In this document: piece by piece, positions 57,600 to 64,000 of the stretch
How the letters are laid out: each line of letters opens with the position of its first letter
Position numbering within the stretch: the first letter of the stretch is position 1
Source of the DNA: Mycobacterium paraseoulense
GTDB lineage: Bacteria; Actinomycetota; Actinomycetes; Mycobacteriales; Mycobacteriaceae
Assembly: GCF_010731655.1 (NCBI RefSeq)
Contig: NZ_AP022619.1
Location: 5,394,001-5,458,000 of the forward strand
Length of the DNA stretch: 64,000 nucleotides
Reading direction: 5' to 3'
Notes under the pieces: model-generated
Seen by the model: only the letters and a program-made list of their open reading frames with translations
Told to the model about the DNA's origin: nothing
The model's database searches: none
Translations under genes and position numbers: made by a program

Positions 57600-58910
57600 T
57601 CATCCGGTCTTGGGCATCGGGATGCCCTCGCTGGCCGCGAACTGCGCGTCCTGTTCGGACGCCAACCCGATGGAGACCACCGACCGAGCGAACAACGCGT
57701 CGGTCAGGTAGGCCAGCGACACCGCCCATCGGTTGACGCCCCGCGGGATCGCGTACAGGTGGTAGGACCTGGTCACGACTTTCGCGGGCAGCCCGGACAG
57801 GTGGATGTTCAGCGGGTTGGCCACCGCCTGCCACGGTCCCAGGTCGACCACCAGGCCCAGGTTGCGGTGCTTGTACTGCTTGGGGGAGCCATACCCGAGG
57901 CTGGCCGCCACGTTGCGCGCCAGCACCTTGCCCTGCCGGGTCGCGTGCTGAGCGGTCGGCGGCGTGATCTTCCCCGGCTGGGTCAGGTCGGGAACCGCGG
58001 CCGCGTCGCCGGCCGCGAACACCTCCGGATGGTCCGGCACCTGCAAATCGGCCTGCACTTTGAGCCGGCCCCGCTCCGTCGGTAGCCCCAGCTCCTGGAT
58101 CAGCGGCGCACCGGTGACGCCGGTCACCCAGGCGATCGTACGCGTGTCGATGCGCGAATCATCGCTGAGCACAACGTGATCCGCGTGCGCCTCCTTGAGC
58201 GTCACGCCGAGCCGGACGTCGACGCCGCGCCTGCGGAGCACCTTCTGTGCGGCGTCGCCCAGTTTCTTGCCGACTTCGGGCATCACCTGCTCGGCGAGGT
58301 CGAGGAGCACGAACCTGACGGCGGTGGGATCGAACCTCATCTGCTTGGCCGCCGCGTCGGCGAGCGCTCGCAGCTGCGCCACCAGTTCGGTGCCCGAATA
58401 GGAGGCCCCCACCACGACGACGGTGCGCCGCGCCGCGGCCACCCGTGGGTCGTCCTCGATGTTGGCCAGCTCCAGCTGTTCGACGAAATGGTCCCGCAGG
58501 TAGAGGGCCTCGGCGGTGGTCTTCAACCCGCGCGCGCAGGTCGCGAGCCCCGGGACGTCGAACAACCGCGTCACCGAACCCGGCGTGAGCACCAGCCGGT
58601 CCCAGGACATGGTGTGGCTGCGCTCCTCGGGATCGCAGAACTCGAGCGTTCGTCGCGCGAAGTCCACACCGTCCACGCGGCCGCGCACCGCGTGCACCCC
58701 TTTGAGGGCGTTGGCCAGCGGGATCGCGACGAACCTGGCATCGACAACCCCGCCGGCGACGTCGGGCAGCAACGGCGTGTACAGCATGTAATCCACCGGG
58801 GAGATGATGGTGATGTCCACCTCCGCACGCCGTCGGCGCAGGATGCGGGCCAGGCGGTGCGCGCAGGTGAATCCGGTGAAGCCGCTGCCAACGATCACTA
58901 TTGACGTCAC
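57600..58910 (-). CDS. Type II NADH dehydrogenase-like flavoprotein (Rv1812c-like)
   Basis: 436 residues from GTG 58910. N-terminal FAD motif IVIVGSGFTGFTCAHRLA, central NADH motif VVVVGASYSGTELVAQLRAL and AAGDAAAVPD near 300 are those of NDH-2/sulfide:quinone reductase relatives. Rv1812c, a probable dehydrogenase of the DosR regulon, is a similar protein as I recall. A C-terminal amphipathic membrane-association region is likely (about 380-420). The electron acceptor is unproven. No DosR site was found just upstream. Confidence 0.82.
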   Translation of the reverse strand: MTSIVIVGSGFTGFTCAHRLARILRRRRAEVDITIISPVDYMLYTPLLPDVAGGVVDARFVAIPLANALKGVHAVRGRVDGVDFARRTLEFCDPEERSHTMSWDRLVLTPGSVTRLFDVPGLATCARGLKTTAEALYLRDHFVEQLELANIEDDPRVAAARRTVVVVGASYSGTELVAQLRALADAAAKQMRFDPTAVRFVLLDLAEQVMPEVGKKLGDAAQKVLRRRGVDVRLGVTLKEAHADHVVLSDDSRIDTRTIAWVTGVTGAPLIQELGLPTERGRLKVQADLQVPDHPEVFAAGDAAAVPDLTQPGKITPPTAQHATRQGKVLARNVAASLGYGSPKQYKHRNLGLVVDLGPWQAVANPLNIHLSGLPAKVVTRSYHLYAIPRGVNRWAVSLAYLTDALFARSVVSIGLASEQDAQFAASEGIPMPKTG

Positions 58911-59167
58911 GAATCCGAGTGTAGGACGGCCCGGGGCGGCGGGTCGGGGCCGACGGCGGGCGCACCACCGGAGATTGGCACGAAAACTGTTCTCTCCCAG
59001 GGTGTTACGTATATACGGCGATGATGCCGGACAAGGCGGGGTATCGGCGCGCGAGCTCGCGCTTCGTTTTTTGGCTCGTGGGCTTCGTTTGGTGGAACCG
59101 GCGCACCGAACCGACGCTCGACAAGAAGCCTGCCCGGATTTCGCCGCCCAGGGGCAGGGGAATCATC
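58911..59167. other. Non-coding gap between two flavoprotein genes
   Basis: No credible intact gene. It contains an AT-rich promoter-like patch (GTTACGTATATACG, about 59003-59016), the hairpin with T-run at 59049-59072 and leads into the ANTAR remnant. A frame from 59021 has no family resemblance before the remnant. Confidence 0.5.
59049..59072 (+). terminator. Palindromic hairpin with T-run
   Basis: GCGCGAGCTCGCGC is self-complementary (5-bp stem, AGCT loop) and is followed by TTCGTTTTTT, a rare intrinsic-terminator form in this GC-rich genome. No plus-strand gene precedes it closely, so it may end a short transcript from the AT-rich patch at about 59003. Confidence 0.45.
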
Positions 59168-59295
59168 ATGGAGCGCTTCAATCTCGACGCTGTCGAGGCG
59201 TTCGAACTGCTCACCCGCCTCTCGCAACAGTCCAACACCAAATCATCGACATCGCGAGATCGCTGATCGACAGCGAGCACCCGCTCGAGCGGGCC
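59168..59295 (+). pseudogene. ANTAR-domain remnant with frameshift
   Basis: ATG 59168 with AGGGG upstream begins DAVEAFELLTRLSQQSNTK, the second half of an ANTAR domain. Homology then continues in another frame as IIDIARSLIDSEHPLER, implying a one-base change near 59240, where the original frame runs to TGA at 59264-59266. The N-terminal half of the gene is missing. A perfect palindrome CCCGCTCGAGCGGG (59280-59293) covers the end. It looks like the debris of a second ANTAR regulator related to the one at 55230. Confidence 0.65.
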
Positions 59296-59309
59296 ACCGC
59301 CGACGGCCG

Positions 59310-60464
59310 TCATTCCATCGGCACCGGGGCGGGCCGGTGCTCGGCGATCAGGCGCTCACCCAGCTCGTAGTCGTCGTCGGCGTTGAAGGTGAGGACGCCG
59401 ACCACCGCGTTCCCCGAGTCGTACCAGACGGTGAATCCGTCGTCACGCTCGAGCAGCCGGCTGCGCTCGTAGCCGTCGCCCCACGCGTGGTACTTCAGCG
59501 TCGAGTCGCCGATCGAGGTCCAAAACCCCGGTACGGCATCCCATTTCGCAGGCCGGCCGGCTGCCCGGCCGCCGGCGACGGCACCCTGGTCGGTCGCGTC
59601 TTGCCAGTGCTCGATGGCCAGGTGCCGCCCCGCGACCTCGTGGCGTGCCAGCGCGACGTCGCCGGCGGCGTACACGCCGGGCGCCGAGGTGGCCATGTCG
59701 GAGCCGACGACGACGCGGGAGTCACGCACGTCCAGCCCGGCCGCGGCGGCGATCCCGCTCTGCGGTGTCACACCGGTGGCGGCCAGCACCAAGTCGCAAT
59801 CGATCGTGACGCCGTTGCCCAGCCGCACACCGGCGTCGGTGATTTCCTCGACCGCCACCCCACCCACATGGCGGGCCCCCGACGCGGTCACCAGGTCGCG
59901 CAACCGCTCGGCGGCTTCGGGGCCCAGCCGCTTCTCCTGTGGAAGCGCGCCCGGGGCAACCAAAGTCACCGGGATCCCGCGCATCGCCAACGACGCCGCG
60001 GCCTCGCAGCCGATGAATCCGGAGCCGATCACCACGGCCGAGGCGGCCGTGCTTGCCGCGCCGCGAAGGGCGGCCGCGTCGGCCAGCGACCGCAGCGGGA
60101 GTGCGCGCCGCCCACCGGGGATCGGCGGTGCCGCCGGAGCCGCGCCGCAGGCCAGGATCAGGGTGTCGTAGGTGTGGCGCTGATCCCCTGCGTAGACTGC
60201 TCTTTCGGCAACGTCCAACCGGTCGACCGGCGCGCCGGGGGTCAATTCGATGGCCCGATCGTCAAACCATTGCGCGGGATGCAAGGCGACGTCGTCGGTC
60301 TGGCCGCGCAGGTACTCCTTGCTCAACGGCGGCCGGGCATAGGGAAGGTCGATGTCGGCGCTGAAAATCCGTACCGGCGCGTCGCCGTCGTGGTCGCGGA
60401 ACGACGCCGCCGCCGCCACCCCGGCCGGTCCGCTGCCGACGATGATCACCCCGGGACTCACCAC
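59310..60464 (-). CDS. FAD-dependent NAD(P)H:ferredoxin/rubredoxin-type reductase
   Basis: 384 residues from GTG 60464, chosen because the FAD motif GVIIVGSGPAGVAAAASFRD then starts near residue 5. A longer frame from 60551 would run into the divergent gene. A second nucleotide motif (SAVVIGSGFIGCEAAASLAM) and APGVYAAGDVA complete the pyridine-nucleotide disulfide oxidoreductase fold. The C-terminal reductase domain resembles ferredoxin reductases of dioxygenase systems. The partner carrier is unknown; the flavodoxin at 12237 is one possibility. Confidence 0.85.
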   Translation of the reverse strand: MVSPGVIIVGSGPAGVAAAASFRDHDGDAPVRIFSADIDLPYARPPLSKEYLRGQTDDVALHPAQWFDDRAIELTPGAPVDRLDVAERAVYAGDQRHTYDTLILACGAAPAAPPIPGGRRALPLRSLADAAALRGAASTAASAVVIGSGFIGCEAAASLAMRGIPVTLVAPGALPQEKRLGPEAAERLRDLVTASGARHVGGVAVEEITDAGVRLGNGVTIDCDLVLAATGVTPQSGIAAAAGLDVRDSRVVVGSDMATSAPGVYAAGDVALARHEVAGRHLAIEHWQDATDQGAVAGGRAAGRPAKWDAVPGFWTSIGDSTLKYHAWGDGYERSRLLERDDGFTVWYDSGNAVVGVLTFNADDDYELGERLIAEHRPAPVPME

Positions 60465-60549
60465 CGGCTGATACCCGCGCCGCGAGGGTTCAACACGCCC
60501 GTCCCGCGCCGGAGTTTCGGCGGGCCCCAGACGGGTATGTGCTGTGCAC

Positions 60550-61731
60550 ATGAAGGCTGTCACCTGGCACGGCAAGCGCGACGTGCGAGTGGAATCGGTG
60601 CCCGACCCCAAGATCGAGAAGCCCACCGACGCCATCGTCGAAGTCACGTCGACCAACATCTGCGGATCCGATCTGCATCTCTACGAGATCCTCGGGGCGT
60701 TCATGAAGCCCGGGGACATCCTGGGGCACGAGCCGATGGGGATCGTGCGTGAGGTCGGCGACGAAACGGGCGACCTACGGGTCGGGGACCGGGTCGTCAT
60801 CCCCTTCCAAATCTCCTGTGGTAGTTGCTACATGTGCGACCAGCGGCTCTACACCCAGTGCGAAACGACCCAGGTGCGCGAGCAGGGTATGGGAGCCGCA
60901 CTCTTCGGCTACTCGGAGCTCTACGGCGAAATCCCCGGCGGCCAAGCCGAACTGCTGCGCGTCCCCCAGGCGCAGTTCACCCACATCAAAGTCCCTGTGG
61001 GACCGCCGGATTCGCGGTTCGTCTATCTGTCCGACGTGTTGCCGACGGCATGGCAGGCGGTCGCGTACGCCGACATACCCGAGGGCGGCACGGTGGCCGT
61101 GCTCGGCCTGGGTCCCATCGGGGACATGGCCGCACGCATCGCCGACCACCTCGGCTACCGGGTGATCGCCGTCGACCTGGTGCCAGAGCGCCTGGCGCGC
61201 GCCGCGCAACGCGGCATCCACACCGTCGACCTGGCGCTCCTCGACTCACCGCTCGGGGATGCGATCCGCGACCTCACCGACGGCCGCGGGACCGACTCGG
61301 TGATCGACGCGGTCGGCATGGAGGCCCACGGTTCCCCGGCCGCCCAGCTGATGCAGCAGGCCACCGGATTGCTGCCGGACTTCGTGGCCAAGCGGCTCAT
61401 GCAGACGGCCGGCGTGGACCGGCTCAGCGCCCTGTACTCCGCCATCGACATCGTGCGGCGCGGCGGGACGATCTCCCTGATCGGCGTGTACGGCGGGATG
61501 GCGGACCCGCTGCCGATGCTCACCCTGTTCGACAAGCAGGTGACGCTGCGGATGGGCCAGGCGAACGTGAAGCGGTGGGTGGCCGACATCATGCCACTGC
61601 TCACCGACGACGACCCCCTGGGCGTCGACAGCTTCGCCTCACACGAGCTCCCCCTCGACCAGGCGCCGCACGCCTACGAGATCTTTCAGAAGAAGCAGGA
61701 CGGGGCGGTGAAGGTCATCCTCAAGCCGTAA
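60550..61731 (+). CDS. Zinc-dependent alcohol/formaldehyde dehydrogenase-like protein
   Basis: 393 residues from ATG 60550 (GTG 60544 is two codons earlier). Catalytic zinc ligands Cys38 in NICGSDLH and GHE, a structural zinc cluster CGSCYMC...QC, and the Rossmann motif VAVLGLGPIGDMAARIA. The extended sequence around residues 260-300 is typical of the glutathione-independent formaldehyde dehydrogenase-like branch. Substrate is not evident. It is divergent from the reductase gene with an 85-bp gap in which ATACCCG (60471-60477) and CGGGTAT (60533-60539) are inverted copies. Confidence 0.88.
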   Translation: MKAVTWHGKRDVRVESVPDPKIEKPTDAIVEVTSTNICGSDLHLYEILGAFMKPGDILGHEPMGIVREVGDETGDLRVGDRVVIPFQISCGSCYMCDQRLYTQCETTQVREQGMGAALFGYSELYGEIPGGQAELLRVPQAQFTHIKVPVGPPDSRFVYLSDVLPTAWQAVAYADIPEGGTVAVLGLGPIGDMAARIADHLGYRVIAVDLVPERLARAAQRGIHTVDLALLDSPLGDAIRDLTDGRGTDSVIDAVGMEAHGSPAAQLMQQATGLLPDFVAKRLMQTAGVDRLSALYSAIDIVRRGGTISLIGVYGGMADPLPMLTLFDKQVTLRMGQANVKRWVADIMPLLTDDDPLGVDSFASHELPLDQAPHAYEIFQKKQDGAVKVILKP

Positions 61732-61753
61732 ACCCGCTGTGACGCAAGGCCTT

Positions 61754-61782
61754 CCGGGGCGGCCGTTTGGAGGCGGCCCCGG
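61754..61782 (+). terminator. GC-rich hairpin after alcohol dehydrogenase gene
   Basis: CCGGGGC (61754-61760) pairs with GCCCCGG (61776-61782) and extends inward with one mismatch. It lies 22 nt after the stop, without a T-run. Confidence 0.45.
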
Positions 61783-61800
61783 CAGGGTATTGATTGCGCC

Positions 61801-63951
61801 ATGACCTCCGCAGAGACCCCAGCCCCCACACCCACCGGAGAGGTGTGGCCGGGCCGCGCCTACCCCCTGGGCGCCACCTACGACGGGGCGGGCACCAATT
61901 TCGCCGTGTTCAGCGAGGTGGCCGAGCGGGTGGAGCTGTGCCTGTTCGACGCCGACGGCACCGAGAGCCGGGTCACCCTGCCCGAGGTCGACGGGTTCGT
62001 CTGGCACGCCTACATCCCCAACATCGAACCCGGCCAGCGCTACGGCTACCGGGTCCACGGCCCGTACGATCCGCAGAACGGTCTGCGGTGCAACCCGAAC
62101 AAGCTGCTGGTCGACCCGTATTCGAAGGCCATCGACGGCTCGTTCGAGTGGGATCAGGCCCTGTTCAGCTACAACTTCGGCGACCCCGACAGCCGCAACG
62201 ACGACGACTCCGCCGCCTTCATGCCCAAGTCAGTCGTGATCAACCCCTACTTCGACTGGGGCAACGACCGGCCGCCGGACCACCAGTACGCCGACACAGT
62301 CATCTACGAGGCGCACGTCAAGGGCTTGACGCAGACCCACCCCGACATCCCCGAACAGCTGCGCGGCACGTATTCGGCCGTGGCGCACCCCGTGATCATC
62401 GACCACCTCAAGAGCCTGGGCGTCACCGCGGTCGAACTGATGCCGGTGCACCACTTCGCCAATGACTCCACCCTGGTGGACAAGGGCCTCTCGAATTACT
62501 GGGGCTACAACACGATCGGGTTCTTCGCGCCCGACTTCAAATACTCCAGCGCCACGTCCCCGGGCGGGCAGGTGCAGGAGTTCAAGGCGATGGTGCGGGC
62601 GCTGCACGACGCCGGCATCGAGGTCATCCTCGACGTCGTCTACAACCACACGGCCGAGGGCAATCACATGGGCCCGACGCTGTCGATGCGGGGTATCGAC
62701 AACGCCGCCTACTACCGGCTGGTCGACGACGACAAGCGCTACTACATGGACTACACCGGCACGGGCAACAGCCTCAACGTCGGACACCCGCACGCGCTGC
62801 AGCTGATCATGGACTCCCTGCGCTACTGGGTCCTCGAGATGCACGTCGACGGCTTCCGGTTCGACCTGGCCGCCACGCTGGCGCGCGAGTTCTACGACGT
62901 GGACCGCCTGGCGACGTTTTTCGAACTGGTACAACAGGATCCGACCATCAGCCAGGTCAAGCTGATCGCCGAACCGTGGGACGTCGGACCGGGCGGCTAC
63001 CAGGTCGGCAACTTCCCGCCGCAATGGACGGAGTGGAACGGCAAGTACCGCGACGCCGTCCGCGACTTCTGGCGCGGCGAGCCGTCGACGCTCGACGAGT
63101 TCGCCTACCGGTTGACCGGGTCCGCCGACCTCTACGAGCACACCGCACGCCGGCCGGTGGCCTCGATCAACTTCGTCATCGCCCACGACGGGTTCACATT
63201 GCGCGACCTGGTGTCCTACAACGAGAAACACAACGAGGCCAACGGCGAGGACAACAACGACGGCGAGAGCCACAACCGCTCGTGGAATTGCGGCGCGGAG
63301 GGGCCGACCGACGACCCGGACGTCAACGCGCTGCGTGCCCGCCAGCAGCGCAACTTCCTGACCACGCTGCTGCTGTCGCAGGGTGTGCCGATGATCTGCC
63401 ACGGCGACGAGCTGGGGCGCACGCAGAACGGCAACAACAACGGCTACTGCCAGGACAACGAGCTCACCTGGATCGACTGGGCGAAGGCGGATCACGGCCT
63501 GCTGGAATTCACTCGCGTCGTCTCTGCGCTGCGGGGCGGCCACCCGGTCTTCCGCAGGCGCCGATTCTTTTCCGGCAAGCCGCTGGGCCGCCGCGGCCAG
63601 GACGGGCTGGCCGACATCGCCTGGTTCACCCCGGAGGGTACCGAGATGACCGAGGAGGACTGGGGCGCGGGATTCGCGAAGTCCGTCGCGGTGTTCCTCA
63701 ACGGGCACGGCATCCCCGACCGCGACGCGCGGGGGCAGCGGGTGCTCGACGACTCGTTCCTGATGTGCTTCAACGCCCACTACGAGCCGATCGAATTCAC
63801 TTTGCCACCAAAGGAATTCGGTGCCTCCTGGCAACTGGTGGTGTTCACCGGACCCGAAGAGGAGACGCCCGCGGAGGAGGTGCCCGGGGGAGGCATTCTG
63901 ACCGTGGACGCCCATACGGCCGTGGTGTTGCAGGCCCCCGACGGCGGCTGA
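61801..63951 (+). CDS. glgX: Glycogen debranching enzyme (isoamylase type)
   Basis: 716 residues. N-terminal CBM48 domain (YPLGATYDGAGTNFAVFSEV), then a GH13 barrel with Asp355 in VDGFRFDLA, Glu391 in LIAEPWDVG and Asp463 in AHDGFTLRDL as nucleophile, acid and stabiliser. It hydrolyses alpha-1,6 branches of glycogen. In M. tuberculosis the counterpart TreX heads treX-treY-treZ, which converts glycogen to trehalose; the same arrangement probably continues past the right edge. It links the storage polysaccharide to the trehalose enzymes at 35580. Confidence 0.94.
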   Translation: MTSAETPAPTPTGEVWPGRAYPLGATYDGAGTNFAVFSEVAERVELCLFDADGTESRVTLPEVDGFVWHAYIPNIEPGQRYGYRVHGPYDPQNGLRCNPNKLLVDPYSKAIDGSFEWDQALFSYNFGDPDSRNDDDSAAFMPKSVVINPYFDWGNDRPPDHQYADTVIYEAHVKGLTQTHPDIPEQLRGTYSAVAHPVIIDHLKSLGVTAVELMPVHHFANDSTLVDKGLSNYWGYNTIGFFAPDFKYSSATSPGGQVQEFKAMVRALHDAGIEVILDVVYNHTAEGNHMGPTLSMRGIDNAAYYRLVDDDKRYYMDYTGTGNSLNVGHPHALQLIMDSLRYWVLEMHVDGFRFDLAATLAREFYDVDRLATFFELVQQDPTISQVKLIAEPWDVGPGGYQVGNFPPQWTEWNGKYRDAVRDFWRGEPSTLDEFAYRLTGSADLYEHTARRPVASINFVIAHDGFTLRDLVSYNEKHNEANGEDNNDGESHNRSWNCGAEGPTDDPDVNALRARQQRNFLTTLLLSQGVPMICHGDELGRTQNGNNNGYCQDNELTWIDWAKADHGLLEFTRVVSALRGGHPVFRRRRFFSGKPLGRRGQDGLADIAWFTPEGTEMTEEDWGAGFAKSVAVFLNGHGIPDRDARGQRVLDDSFLMCFNAHYEPIEFTLPPKEFGASWQLVVFTGPEEETPAEEVPGGGILTVDAHTAVVLQAPDGG

Positions 63952-63990
63952 CCCTCACCTGCGTTGCGGCGCGGCTATCGTGCACCATTG

Positions 63991-64000
63991 GTGACGTTTC
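63991..64000 (+). other. Possible start of next gene (treY?) at the window edge
   Basis: GTG at 63991 begins V-T-F, 39 nt after glgX. Only ten bases are visible. The treX-treY order in other mycobacteria makes maltooligosyltrehalose synthase the expected gene. Confidence 0.2.

Overview
The window reads as chromosomal DNA of a slow-growing non-tuberculous mycobacterium. The evidence is high GC throughout, dense gene packing with 1-8 nt stop/start overlaps, GTG and TTG starts, an Mce family protein, a homologue of the M. leprae/M. avium 18 kDa antigen, and a long series of genes that resemble the M. tuberculosis DosR (dormancy, hypoxia/NO) regulon. Rv names below are from memory of sequence similarity; no search was run.

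Layout. 1-2171: 3' part of a TetR regulator, then a lone MceA-like gene. 2228-5481: CPA2 antiporter, Rv2628-like, Rv3131-like nitroreductase and Rv1733c-like membrane protein. 5541-10041: a five-gene group 3b [NiFe] hydrogenase operon (HydB, HydG, HydD, HydA, maturation protease), followed by a convergent DUF302/serine protease/small-protein operon. 12237-16684: flavodoxin, SPFH protein, a remnant of a ribosome hibernation factor, SRPBCC protein, universal stress protein (USP), DUF2156 protein. 16644-23435 (minus strand): acyl-CoA synthetase, E1 alpha, E1 beta and E2 of a 2-oxoacid dehydrogenase, an acyl carrier protein, an Acg-type nitroreductase and a PPOX protein. 23622-34624 (plus): Acg-type protein, DUF1918, Rv2030c-like, pfkB, two USPs, dosR, dosS, GNAT, USP, SpoIIAA-like. 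34649-39260 (minus): USP and a trehalose phosphatase-GH65 fusion. 39403-44897 (plus): Rv2005c-like USP, Rv2004c-like kinase, another Acg protein and a pair of ketosynthase III genes. 45028-53750 (minus): PEP synthase, DHOD-like protein, pyruvate:ferredoxin oxidoreductase, GltD-like oxidoreductase, divergent from tgs1 (wax ester/TAG synthase). 55230-63951: PAS-ANTAR regulator, Hsp18 with a divergent HspR-like MerR gene, DUF1360, two flavoprotein oxidoreductases, an ANTAR remnant, zinc alcohol dehydrogenase and glgX/treX.

Common logic. About a dozen 14-bp sites of the DosR type (GGGAC-N4-GTCCC and GGGACYWNNGGCCC variants) lie in the gaps, commonly 35-170 bp before a start codon. The block therefore looks like a physically assembled dormancy regulon around its own regulator. 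It combines hydrogen/NAD(P)H redox balancing, anaerobic pyruvate/acetyl-CoA/PEP interconversion, storage lipid synthesis, trehalose/glycogen turnover, USPs, chaperones and four Acg-type flavoprotein paralogues. In M. tuberculosis the counterparts are scattered over several loci, and some (Rv1734c) survive only as fragments.

The least explained parts are a ketosynthase III pair in which one partner has lost the whole catalytic triad, a dehydrogenase operon carrying its own ACP, and the protease/DUF302/small-ORF operon opposite the flavodoxin/SPFH pair behind a shared DosR-type site. No tRNA, rRNA, insertion sequence, prophage or CRISPR array was seen.
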